A stretch of DNA of 64,000 bases, from the NCBI RefSeq assembly GCF_017571495.1, contig NZ_JAGETZ010000005.1:310001-374000 (forward strand), read 5' to 3'. Under the pieces are notes generated by a model. It was given only the letters and a program-made list of their open reading frames with translations, did no database searches and was not told the DNA's origin. The first letter of the stretch is position 1, and the number at the start of each line of letters is the position of its first letter. The position numbers were made by a program, and so were the translations under genes. The stretch is from Hymenobacter negativus. Lineage in GTDB: Bacteria > Bacteroidota > Bacteroidia > Cytophagales > Hymenobacteraceae. Shown here in pieces: positions 36,853 to 45,800 of the stretch.

Positions 36853-38016
36853 ATGACGCATTTTATCGCTCTGCCGCGCCTTGCCCGCTTGGGTTTGGCA
36901 ACTGCCATCGCCCTCCTCAGCGGCTGCCAAAAAGAACAGGCTGCCACGCCCGACACGGCTACTACCAACACCGCCGATTCTACCATTACCACCTTCCGCC
37001 ACCCCGGCGTGGTGGTAAGCGCCGCCAGCCTGAACCTGGTGGCCAGCCAAGCCAACTCCGGCGATGCTACCCGCACGGCTGGCTACAATAAGGTCACCGA
37101 TTATATGAACCAGTACTCGGTGCCAACCAGTTTCCCCTCAGTGGTATACGTGGTGGGCAGCGGCGGCAGTCCCACCGAAGACCAGATTCGGCGCGACTGC
37201 ATTCTGGCCTACGCCTGCGCCCTGCGTTGGGTGAAAACCGGCAGCAGCACCTACGCCAACCAGGCCAAGCAGATTCTGAACGGCTACTCCTACAACTTCC
37301 AGCGCTATTCCACCTCGCCTAAGCCCGACGGCAGCCCCACCGAGTTCCGTCAAACCTACTTAGAAGCCGCCTGGGTGGCGCCCACCTTCGTGGCGGCCGG
37401 CGAAATCATCCGCTACTATCAGGTGAATGGTACTGGCGCGGGCTGGTCGTCCACCGACGTGGCCAAGTTCTCGGACTTCCTCAACAACCTGAAAAACAAC
37501 TACGTCAACAACGTGCCCGGAGCCATCAACGACACCAACAACTGGCAGGCCTCGTACTGCTACGCCAAAATGGCGCTGGGCGTGTGGTTCAACAGCACGG
37601 CGGTGTACGACTCGGGTTACGACTACCTGCTGCAAATTATGCCCCAGCTGGTGTATTCCGACGGGGCCATTAAGGAACTGCGCGACCGCGACTGCGTTCA
37701 CCCGCAATACACCCTCACGGCCATGACCTACGCCGCCGAAACCGCTCGCATCCAGGGCAACAATGCCCTCTACGAAGCCAACGGCCAGCTCATCAAGAAC
37801 GGCTGGAACAAGTTCGAAGACGCCGAAGCCGGAAGCTATTCCCGCAACTGCAGCGGCAGCCAGATTTTTCCTGGCATCGAAACGGCCTACAACTACTACG
37901 GCACCAGCAAGCTAGCCTCCCTGCGCGACCGCCAGGACCCCTACGGCGTGTCAGGCGACAAGACCTTCCTGGGCTTCACTTCCTTCACGCACCGCAGCAT
38001 CGGCACCGTGCGCTAG
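36853..38016 (+). CDS. Alginate-lyase-fold lipoprotein, putative polysaccharide lyase
   Basis: 387 residues. The lipoprotein signal ends LLSGCQKEQ with Cys25, followed by a Thr/Asp-rich linker. The rest is an (alpha/alpha) toroid like PL5/PL38 alginate lyases: DCILAYACALRWVKTGSSTYA, TYLEAAWVAPTFVAAGEIIRYY, NNWQASYCYAKMALGVW and RDCVHPQYTLTAMTYAAETAR. The Asn-Asn-Trp and His-x-x-Tyr elements stand where the carboxylate-neutralising and catalytic residues of this superfamily lie. Its lipid anchor suggests a surface or periplasmic membrane location, unlike the two soluble relatives at 27754 and 38155. It probably cleaves a uronate-containing polymer; the bond specificity cannot be read from the sequence. 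Confidence 0.78.
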   Translation: MTHFIALPRLARLGLATAIALLSGCQKEQAATPDTATTNTADSTITTFRHPGVVVSAASLNLVASQANSGDATRTAGYNKVTDYMNQYSVPTSFPSVVYVVGSGGSPTEDQIRRDCILAYACALRWVKTGSSTYANQAKQILNGYSYNFQRYSTSPKPDGSPTEFRQTYLEAAWVAPTFVAAGEIIRYYQVNGTGAGWSSTDVAKFSDFLNNLKNNYVNNVPGAINDTNNWQASYCYAKMALGVWFNSTAVYDSGYDYLLQIMPQLVYSDGAIKELRDRDCVHPQYTLTAMTYAAETARIQGNNALYEANGQLIKNGWNKFEDAEAGSYSRNCSGSQIFPGIETAYNYYGTSKLASLRDRQDPYGVSGDKTFLGFTSFTHRSIGTVR

Positions 38017-38017
38017 C

Positions 38018-38091
38018 GTAGCGCGGACTCTGCGAGTCCGCGCCCAAACGAACAACCCCGCCAACGCACGGACTCGCAAAGTCCGCGCTAC
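38018..38091. repeat. Second-family inverted repeat (GTAGCGCGGACTCTGCGAGT)
   Basis: The left arm, GTAGCGCGGACTCTGCGAGT then CCGCGC (38018-38043), pairs with the right arm ending GTCCGCGCTAC (38069-38091), beginning two bases after the lyase stop. Related single units lie at 31088 and 36568. A looser relative (GTAGCGCGAACTTT) is at 46967-47042. Confidence 0.8.
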
Positions 38092-38093
38092 AG

Positions 38094-38128
38094 CACGCCC
38101 TGCGGCGGTGAAGCCGCAGGGCGTGTTT
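38094..38128 (+). terminator. Hairpin terminator-like structure
   Basis: CACGCCCTGCGGC pairs perfectly with GCCGCAGGGCGTG (38113-38125) around the loop GGTGAA, followed by TTT. It lies between the lipoprotein gene and the next lyase gene. Confidence 0.6.
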
Positions 38129-38154
38129 CGGCGTTTTAGCTCGCTTTCAATGCC

Positions 38155-39336
38155 ATGATATATCAGATTCTCACGCTACTCCTGGTCCTGCTCGTAACTG
38201 CCCCCGCCCGCCCCACCGCTCCGCCGCCCGCCGACAAACTCCGGCAGGAAGCCATGCGCACCTTGCGGCCCTACGTGCTGAAGGAAGCCGCCTGGGCCTT
38301 GCAGCAGGCGCCCGTAACGGTTACGGCCAGTACCTCGGCGCGCAGCGCGGGTGGCCCGCACGATTTCTTCTCCGAAGGCGACTACTGGTGGCCCGACCCG
38401 CAGAACCCGAGCGGCCCCTACATCCAGAAAGATGGCCTCACCAACCCCGATAACTTCACGGCTCACCGCCTGGCCATGATTCGCTTCAGCCGCATTGTGG
38501 GCGCGCTGGCTTCGGCCTATAAGCTAACGAAGGATGAGAAGTACGTGCGCCATGCGCTGGTGCATTTGCGGGCCTGGTTCACGGACCCGCAAACGCTGAT
38601 GAATCCTTCGCTGCTCTATGCGCAGGCCATTTCGGGTAAGTTCACCGGGCGCGGCATTGGCATCATCGATACCATTCAGCTGATGGAAGTGGCTCAAGGG
38701 GTGCTGGCGATGCAGGCGGCCAAAAGCTTCAGCAAGGACGATTTGGCGGGTATCAAAAGCTGGTTTAGCGAGTACCTGACCTGGCTCACCACGCACCCCA
38801 ATGCCAAGGAGGAGATGAATGCGGCTAACAACCACGGCACCTGCTGGACCATGCAGGTGGCCGCCTTCGCCCGCCTCACCGCCAACGAGGAACTGCTGGC
38901 TCTGTGCCGCACCCGTTACAAAACCGTGCATCTGCCCACCCAAATGGCCCCCGACGGCAGCTTTCCCCTCGAAACCAAGCGCACCAAACCCTACGGCTAT
39001 TCCTTGTTCAACCTCGATGCCATGACCACGCTCTGCCAGGTCCTGAGCACACCCACCGACAACCTGTGGGCCTACCAAACCACCGACGGCCGCAGCATCC
39101 GGAAAGGCATCGAATTCCTATACCCCTTTGTGCAACATAAAAATGCCTGGCCCTTCCCCAAAGATGTGATGCACTGGGAAAACTGGCCCGTGGCGCAGCC
39201 CTTCCTGGTGTTCGGCGCGGTGCAGTTTGGCAACCAAGCCTGGCTTAGCACCTGGCAAAAGCTGGACCACGCGCCCGAGGTGCCCGAAGTGGTGCGCAAC
39301 CTGCCGGTGCGCAATCCGCTCATCTGGCTGGATTGA
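38155..39336 (+). CDS. Alginate-lyase-fold polysaccharide lyase (PL38-like), secreted
   Basis: 393 residues with a signal peptide (MIYQILTLLLVLLVTAPA). The same core motifs as the protein at 27754 appear at equivalent spacing: FFSEGDYWWPDPQNPSG, PYIQKDGLTNPDN, TGRGIGIIDTIQLMEVAQGV, MNAANNHGTCWTMQVAAFAR and QMAPDGSFPLETKRTKPYGYS. These retain the Asn-Asn-His centre. The two are clearly paralogues but far diverged, so they probably cut different linkages or side-chain contexts. A terminator-like hairpin precedes it and it is the last plus-strand gene before the convergent surface-protein cluster. Confidence 0.85.
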   Translation: MIYQILTLLLVLLVTAPARPTAPPPADKLRQEAMRTLRPYVLKEAAWALQQAPVTVTASTSARSAGGPHDFFSEGDYWWPDPQNPSGPYIQKDGLTNPDNFTAHRLAMIRFSRIVGALASAYKLTKDEKYVRHALVHLRAWFTDPQTLMNPSLLYAQAISGKFTGRGIGIIDTIQLMEVAQGVLAMQAAKSFSKDDLAGIKSWFSEYLTWLTTHPNAKEEMNAANNHGTCWTMQVAAFARLTANEELLALCRTRYKTVHLPTQMAPDGSFPLETKRTKPYGYSLFNLDAMTTLCQVLSTPTDNLWAYQTTDGRSIRKGIEFLYPFVQHKNAWPFPKDVMHWENWPVAQPFLVFGAVQFGNQAWLSTWQKLDHAPEVPEVVRNLPVRNPLIWLD

Positions 39337-39404
39337 GGGAATATGTCTTTTTAGATAATGCCAGAACCGTTTCGCATTTGGTTAAGAAAAGAGACGCAGG
39401 GGCT

Positions 39405-40952
39405 CTATGGCTGGCGCACACCTCTGCACCCATAGCCTCGGTACGCAAAACGGTTTGGAGGCCCAGAGGGAGAACCGGGAGCAATAGGGTCTTGTAAGAT
39501 GGAAGTAACCGCAGCTTGGTAGCTGTCGACAAAGCTGCCGCCCTTCATACCAATGCCTGCTACGTATTCTTTGAGAACTTCCCCCGTGGTGTTGGCACTG
39601 GTTACGGTGTTTTTCACCCCCGGCCAGCTGTTCTGGTTAGCCCGGCCTTCGGTTATCGATAAGATGCCATCGCCGACATTGCCTCTAAAGCTTCTGCCGG
39701 CTGCATTGCTGGTTGTTACACAATACTCCCACAGGTTGCCGCTCAGGTCCATTACGCCGTAGTAGCTGCCGCCGGAGCGTTTCCTGTCGGAGGTGGCATC
39801 GGCGGCATAGCCACTGCGCAGCGGTGCCAGAATGGTCCCATCGGAGGTGTTAATGTAGTTGGTAGTTGACGTCCGTACTTGGCTTTCCGCACTGGTGTAG
39901 GCGCTGGCTATTGCGCCAGTGGGCGGAATAATGTAGGTGCCGGTAGCAAAGCGGGGGTACACCTGGACGTCAGGGCCGTTGGCAGCTTTTTCATACTCCA
40001 GCTCGGTCAGGGGCCGCAGGCAGGCCCAGTCCAGAAAAGCGGCCGCATCGCTCCAGTACAAGGAACCGCAGGCCGTCCACTCGCCATCGTTTGCTTCATT
40101 CCAGTTGGCTGCACTTGTGTTCGCATTGTTGTTCGCGTCAGCCCCCACGTATCCGACGTTGATGCTACTGCTTCTTACTTTCAGGTTGTTTCTTACGCCT
40201 GTCGGAAAGAGCTTGGTACCGATGGTCAGGTAGTTTGTGCCGGTCAGGTCCGAACGCTCTTTCAGGAAGTCGGAATTGTTGTAGCTAATGGAATTCAAAA
40301 AATCTCGATAGCCTGCCTGCGACAGTTCGTACTTCATGATGTAATACGCATTGTAGCCGGTAGGAAAGCTGGAGTTTAAAGTGCCGGTGCCCCGCGGGTC
40401 CCACAGCTGGCCGGGAGCATTGCCCATTGCGGGAGGAAAGGCACTATTGATTAGCAAGGGTGCAAGGCTGCTGCCATCGCCGTAGTTGTAGGCCCCGATG
40501 CTGTTATTATAGCCTGCCCAAAAAGGCCCTTGCGGAATATAGACCATTTCCAGCGCAAACGCTTTGACATCAAAGGAGCCCGCCTTTTGCTCTACCCCGA
40601 TGCTTATGGATGAGCTGGCGATGCTACCGGAACCATCGGTACTGCGGTAAACAAACGCGCCGGCTTTATCGGAGGCAATATCAACGGTCAGGCCGCTGGG
40701 AGCCGTGACGTTGTTTCCCGTCATTTTCAGCGGCTGCCAGATGTTGTTGTCGTCGTAATATTTTATGAATACCCACACGGCATCGTAGTTGTTGGCCGGG
40801 CCGCCGCGCCAGCTATTTTCCCAGCTGATGTTGAGGTTCACGGTTGTTGTGCTGCCGGCAACGGTCGTCGTTACCCCGGTAATCTGCACGTTATTGGCCC
40901 GGCCAATGAGCGCAGTACACAGCAAGGCCAGTAAGGAGAAAAACCTTTTCAT
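39405..40952 (-). CDS. SUMF1/FGE-fold (formylglycine-generating-like) secreted protein
   Basis: 515 residues from ATG 40952; a TTG two codons upstream is less likely. Signal peptide MKMKRFFSLLALLCTALIG-like, then an N-terminal beta domain (about 25-135) and a C-type-lectin-like SUMF fold. SUMF signs: EMVYIPQGPFWAG, NAYYIMKYELSQAGYRDFLN, RPLTELEYEKAANG, GVMDLSGNLWEYCVT and a C-terminal GYGCRGVR. Proteins of this fold modify sulfatases or other substrates, or serve as binding domains. No sulfatase is present here and the catalytic cysteine pair of true FGE was not recognised, so an enzymatic role is doubtful. It starts 6 bp after the stop of the repeat protein, so the two form an operon and may be displayed together. 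Confidence 0.82.
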   Translation of the reverse strand: MKRFFSLLALLCTALIGRANNVQITGVTTTVAGSTTTVNLNISWENSWRGGPANNYDAVWVFIKYYDDNNIWQPLKMTGNNVTAPSGLTVDIASDKAGAFVYRSTDGSGSIASSSISIGVEQKAGSFDVKAFALEMVYIPQGPFWAGYNNSIGAYNYGDGSSLAPLLINSAFPPAMGNAPGQLWDPRGTGTLNSSFPTGYNAYYIMKYELSQAGYRDFLNSISYNNSDFLKERSDLTGTNYLTIGTKLFPTGVRNNLKVRSSSINVGYVGADANNNANTSAANWNEANDGEWTACGSLYWSDAAAFLDWACLRPLTELEYEKAANGPDVQVYPRFATGTYIIPPTGAIASAYTSAESQVRTSTTNYINTSDGTILAPLRSGYAADATSDRKRSGGSYYGVMDLSGNLWEYCVTTSNAAGRSFRGNVGDGILSITEGRANQNSWPGVKNTVTSANTTGEVLKEYVAGIGMKGGSFVDSYQAAVTSILQDPIAPGSPSGPPNRFAYRGYGCRGVRQP

Positions 40953-40958
40953 TTTCAA

Positions 40959-42008
40959 TTATTTACTGATGATGATTCGTTGAGTGTAGACAACTTTATC
41001 AGCAGCCATAAGCTGCAGGAAATAAAGCCCATCGACAAAAGCCGACACCGAAATCTGCTGGCGGTCCGAGGTCATTTTTTGTAGCAGCAGCACTTTGCCG
41101 GTCACATCGACCAAGCGGATATAAGCCCCGCCAGTGGCAGGTAATGCTGTGGCTGTAATCGTCACCACATCCTGGGCTGGATTGGGGAAAACAGCGTATT
41201 CAATTTTGCTGCTGCGGGTTGCCTGCAGCACTACCACGCCGGAATAGGTGGCCGCGCCGTTTATATCCACCGAGCGCAGCCGGTAGTAGGCATAAGCAGC
41301 CCCAGCTGGCAGCAGTGTATTAACGGCTACATCCGTGTACTGATAGTTTTTAGGGCTGGTGCTTTGGCCGGCAGCTGCGATGCGCTGGATGGGTGCGAAG
41401 GTGTTGCCATCAAAGCTGCGTTCAAGCTCAAAATGCGACGTATTCACTTCGGTGGCTGTTTGCCAGAGAAGCAGGGCATCGTTCTGCTGCCAGTGGCCGC
41501 TAAAATCGGTAAGCGTAACGGGCAGCGGCGTGTCATCTTTCGACTTAAAAGCAATTGCCCAACCATCGTTACCCCCACCCGGGAAAATATTGCGGCCAAG
41601 AGGTTGTGCAGGGACTTGACTGCTGTTACTGCCATCGTCGATACCGCCCAGGAAAATGTTGCGGCCGAATGGCTGACCAGTAGTCAGGCTCAGGGCAGCG
41701 CCGTCGTCAATCCCGCCTAGGAAGATATTGCGGCCGAATGGCTGGTTCGCAGCCAGGCCGAAGCTAGTGCCGTCGTCGATGCCGCCTAGGAAGATGTTGC
41801 GGCCGAACGGCTGACTAGCAGCTAGGCCGAAGCTGGTGCCATCGTCGATACCGCCCAGAAAGATGTTGCGGCCCAGTAACTGGTTGCTGGTTTGGCTAAA
41901 ATGCGTTCCATCGTCGACACCGCCTCTGAACTGGGCATTGGCAGCCAAAGCGGTGCTTAGTAACAGACATCCCGCCAACGTTTTCCTAAGAATGTCAAGA
42001 GGGTTCAT
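40959..42008 (-). CDS. Type IX secreted protein with tandem 23-residue GGIDDG repeats
   Basis: 349 residues: signal peptide (cut near ALAANAQ), then about six repeats of the form GRNIFLGGIDDGTSFGLAAS-QPF (residues about 27-155), of which four are full-length and nearly identical. A beta-sandwich follows (LPVTLTDFSGHWQQNDALLLWQTATEVNTSHFELERS, the usual pre-CTD domain of such proteins). The C-terminal type IX secretion sorting domain runs EYAVFPNPAQDVV ... GLYFLQLMAADKVVYTQRIIISK. The protein is predicted to be exported by the Por system and attached to the surface. The Asp-rich GGxDDG loop could bind calcium or sugar; no function is known to me. It is the first gene of a two-gene operon with the SUMF-like gene. 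Confidence 0.85.
   Translation of the reverse strand: MNPLDILRKTLAGCLLLSTALAANAQFRGGVDDGTHFSQTSNQLLGRNIFLGGIDDGTSFGLAASQPFGRNIFLGGIDDGTSFGLAANQPFGRNIFLGGIDDGAALSLTTGQPFGRNIFLGGIDDGSNSSQVPAQPLGRNIFPGGGNDGWAIAFKSKDDTPLPVTLTDFSGHWQQNDALLLWQTATEVNTSHFELERSFDGNTFAPIQRIAAAGQSTSPKNYQYTDVAVNTLLPAGAAYAYYRLRSVDINGAATYSGVVVLQATRSSKIEYAVFPNPAQDVVTITATALPATGGAYIRLVDVTGKVLLLQKMTSDRQQISVSAFVDGLYFLQLMAADKVVYTQRIIISK
41598..41873. repeat. Tandem 69-bp repeat inside coding sequence (4 full copies)
   Basis: Units at 41805-41873, 41736-41804, 41667-41735 and 41598-41666, each 69 bp (23 codons), flanked by a partial unit on either side. The copies are highly similar at the DNA level, which suggests recent expansion. 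Confidence 0.9.
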
Positions 42009-42563
42009 CGTTCTCAGTGGCTTATAGTTCGGAAGCTGATTGATAGGGGTTGCAATAAGGGTTAATGCTTAAATTTCAACAAGTTGTGCTCAAGGGCTGC
42101 GTGGCTTTGCCTTTTCCGTGAAAAGTCACAGTGTTTATATTTATAAAAACAAATATATTAATAAAATATAAACATGCGGCTAACCATGTTATTCATAGCC
42201 TACTAACTGCTCATGGGTGCCATTCGTAAGCCCTTATAAGTAGTATTGGCCACCTGTCATAGGCTGCTTATCATCAGCCGGCTTTGCTGAGTGAGTGCAG
42301 CGCTTTGCATCAAGGGAGGCTATAGCAATTTATTTTTGCTGCATTCCCTTAAAAAATATTGCATTAGCCAAGCAGCGGCCAAACGAATACTCTGAAACGG
42401 TGCTTCGGCTCGCGTTAGGACCTTGTTGGAGGCTGTTTTCCGGGTACCGTTCAGTCGAGGCACCGCTTCGGGGTATTCGCTCCGCTAATTCAAACAGCTC
42501 TAATAATAAAAGCGACGCCCTCGAAATAGAGGGCGTCGCTTGAAAGGGGATAGAAATAGCCAG
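42009..42563. other. 555-bp non-coding region, AT-rich
   Basis: Upstream region of the repeat-protein operon (about 42009-42250, strongly AT-rich around 42130-42180) plus a terminator at 42510-42541. A possible ORF at 42295-42543 has no recognisable features and runs through the terminator; I do not accept it. Confidence 0.6.
42510..42541 (-). terminator. Rho-independent terminator after PID-CTERM gene
   Basis: AGCGACGCCCTC pairs with GAGGGCGTCGCT around the loop GAAATA. Read on the minus strand, the hairpin is followed by TTTTATTATTA. Confidence 0.85.
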
Positions 42564-42794
42564 TTATCGGTGTACCCGTCGGCGCTCACGTAGCCGCTTG
42601 ATGCCCAGGCCCACGCCAGCGGCCAGCAACAGCGAAGCACCGCCGTCGATTGGGACAGCCGTGGGGTCGACGGTGGGGGTACCTGGGCCGGGCCCGCCAC
42701 TGCCCGGCTGGGCCACCGCTGCCGTGAACGCGGCCGAAGTCAGCCAGAGCCCGGCGGTAACCAGAGTCAAGCGCTGAAAAGTAGATTTTTTCAT
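42564..42794 (-). CDS. PID-CTERM sorting-domain small protein
   Basis: 76 residues from ATG 42794: signal peptide (MKKSTFQRLTL..., cut near AAVAQ), a short Gly/Pro linker, then the C-terminal tripartite tail VPIDGGASLLLAAGVGLGIK followed by the basic RLRERRR. This is the PID-CTERM pattern (motif, membrane segment, basic end), recognised in Bacteroidota as a PEP-CTERM-like sorting signal presumably handled by an exosortase-type enzyme. Almost nothing is left once both signals are removed (about 20 residues). A role as a small surface or matrix peptide, or as a marker of an exosortase system elsewhere in the genome, is possible. It lies 91 bp after the GH10 gene with a strong terminator behind it. 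Confidence 0.85.
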   Translation of the reverse strand: MKKSTFQRLTLVTAGLWLTSAAFTAAVAQPGSGGPGPGTPTVDPTAVPIDGGASLLLAAGVGLGIKRLRERRRVHR

Positions 42795-42885
42795 CGGAAT
42801 GGGTGGGAGGAATGGATGATGAGAAGTCCGGCGTAAGTGCCCCAACCCATGTAGCGGCCGGGGCACAGAACGAGCGGAAAAGTGG

Positions 42886-45800
42886 CTAGTTGATGGTCAG
42901 GCGCTTGCTAATGGTGCCGGCAGCCGTTTGGAGCTGCACCGTGTAGATGCCCTGGGCCAAGCTGGGCAACGTGAGCGGACGCACGAGGTCGGCGCTGGCG
43001 GCCAGGGTTTGATGCAGCACGGTTTGGCCCAGTGCATTCAGCAGCGACACTTCCAAAACATGCCCGCCCAGGGTGGCTGGCAAGCTGAGCGAGATGCTGC
43101 CGCCGTGCGCGGGATTGGGGTACACCGCCACTTGCTGGCTGATGGAAGCCGGCGCCGTGGCCAGCACCCGGTTGGCCGTAATTACCAGGCTAAACCGGCC
43201 GGAAGCAGCGTTGCCGGCCGCCAGGTTCACAGTGTAGCCGGTGGGCTGGCTCAGGTCGAACATCGTGCCCGCCTGGGCATCGCGCAGGTAGGCGTAGCGG
43301 CCGGCGGGCAGGTTCAGCAGTTCGGTGGCGCGCAGGGTGTAGCGGCCAGCCTGCGGGGCACTCACGCGGAGCGGCACGGTTACATCGGCCGCGGTCAGGT
43401 TGGGCAGGCCGTTGATGGACAAGAGGTCCGTGGCACTCAGCTCAGTGGCCAGTACGGGCACATTGCCAACCGTTAGCTTGTAGGCATCGGCGGTAGCATC
43501 GAAGTTGTTGGTGGCGTTGCTGCTGAAATAAACCACTGCCTCATCGGCCGCGCCGGAGGTGCCGCGCAGATCAAGGCGCACCAGCGGGTAGGTGGTGCTG
43601 CGCTGGAAAACCGGGCTGGCGTAAGGGGTAGCCCGGGCCGCGTTGGTGAAATTGATAGCGCCAGGCGTTGCCGCCGAGGAGGTCCGCACGAAGAAGCCCT
43701 GCATGCTGGCCAGCAGATTGGTGCCGCCGTTGGTGCTGGCACCACCGGGTACGTAGCTGGCATATGTGCCCGCGTAGGGCCCGCTGGAGCGGAATACGTA
43801 CACGGCCGCATCGAGTCCGCTAGTGTTCACTAGGTCCCAGTTGAGTGGGGCAGGGTAGGGGTTACCCAGCAGCTGCCAGCCGCCATCAGGCAGCCCGTTG
43901 CGCGTGAGGCCGCCGCGGCTGAGGCTGCCGTTGTTCAGCGACCCCACAAAATCGACCAGTTGCGAGCCGCTCAGGTTCACGGTGTAGCCCTGGCCAGGCC
44001 TTAGCACATCGCCGAGCGACGAGGGCGACTCCCAACCGTAGTCAAACGCGCTGGTCGCGGCCGAAGCCGAGGCCGTGAGACGCGTTGGGTTGTAGCTGAA
44101 TACCGTTGGGAAAGGCGTCACAGTATTGCCCACGGTGTTGTAAGCCGGGTTCACCACCGGCGTGAAAATACTGGTAGCCAGGTCGGCCACGGTGGTGCTG
44201 GCCACTGGCGAGCTGTAGTGGCGGTAGCCCAGGCCAGCATTGGCCGAAGGGTCGATGTAGCGCTGCACGGTGGCATTGCCTACCACGCTCCCGCTACTGT
44301 TCACCACCATGGCCGTGCCCGTCGCATCGGAAAGCAGCGTGAACGGCTGGCCGTTGGTGGTCAGGTTGCTGTTGAGGGTGAGCACTTGGCGCACCTGGGC
44401 GGGCGCACTCAGGCTGGCCGTGGCGGTGGCGCCCACCGTCAGGCTGGGGAAGGTGGACGTCGCCGAACCGCCGATGGTCTGGGAGCCGGTGCCGGCCAGC
44501 AGCACATTGCCGGTGCCGGGCAGCGTGCCGCCGTTGTTGGTCAGGTTGCCGGTCATCGCCAGCGTGCTGCCGGCCGTGGTGGTCAGCGAAGAGGCGGTGC
44601 CTAGTGTCACGTTCCGGATAGCCTGGGTGCCGCTTACCGAGGGCTGATTGGCCGCGTAGCTAGGGAAGAAAACGTCATCCGTAGCAGCTGGTACCGTATT
44701 GGTGGTGGCCGACGATACCGCCGAGTTGTCGGGCGTGTTCGAGCCCGATATCCAGTTGCTGCCGGTGTTCCAAGCGGCGCTGCTGGTGCCGGTCCACATG
44801 GGGCCGGTGTAGGTGCTGGCCACGTAGCTGCGCAGCCAGGTCAGGGCCGGGCGCTCGGTGTTGTCGGCATTAGCGATGTTGGCTCCTTGCGCCGTGCGCC
44901 AATGGCCCACGCGGTAGCCCCATAGCGTGATACCGCGTACAGCCGGGTTTTCCCAGAACAAGGGAAAAATACGCTGATAGTCAGCTAGCTGCGTCGCGTC
45001 ATTCAACCCATCCAAGTCAAACTCGGTGATGTAGAGGGGCAGGTTGGTAGCCGCCAGCGTGGCCATATTGCTCTGTATAGAAGCCGTGGAGGTAGGCAGC
45101 AGGGAGAAGGAGTGGCCCTGAATGCCTATGCCATCAATAAGGCCGCGGGCCTTCAGCAGATTGGCAATGGTAACGTAGGTAGCCGCACGCGCAGGCTCGT
45201 TCTCCACACTGTACTCGTTCAGCATGAGCTTGGCGCGGGGGAAGTACTGGCGGGCCAGTTGGAAGGAGGTAATGACCCAATCCCAGCCGGTGGCGCCACT
45301 GCCGCCCAAGGCCCCAATGTAGCCGCCGCAGTCGGCAACGCCCGCCCGCACTACCGGGGGCTGGTGCGTGGGCTCGTTCACCACATCAACGAAATCGATT
45401 TTAGGGTAGCGGGCCGCCACAGCCGCAAACCAGTTGTTTATTTCTATCAGCTGGTCGGCCGGCGACAGGCCAACCATCCAGGAGGGCTGTTGCGTCCCCC
45501 AGACGAGGGTGTGCATGCGGAAAGGGCCGCCGGTTGTTTGTGCCATGGCGTAGGCCGCGTCCAAATCGGTCCAGTTGAAGGTGCCGCGAGTGGGTTCGGC
45601 GCTGCCCCATTTGCCGCCGTTTTCGGCCGTTACGGCGTTCCAGTACACCCCGAAATAGGGGGCCTGCTGCGCGCTATGGGCGCTGCCCAGGTACTTGGGC
45701 TTCCCGGTAGCAATGGGCGTGCCGGTGGGAATGAACGTGACCGGCGGCGTCACCGAGCCCTGCTGCCCGGCATCGAGGTTAGCCACCGTGAAATACAGGC

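Noticed and set aside
41598..41873. Possible CRISPR array
   Set aside because: Contiguous 69-bp units with no spacers, in frame within a coding sequence; it is a protein repeat.
42295..42543. 82-codon plus-strand ORF in the intergenic region
   Set aside because: No signal, domain or neighbour support, and it runs through a clear terminator hairpin.
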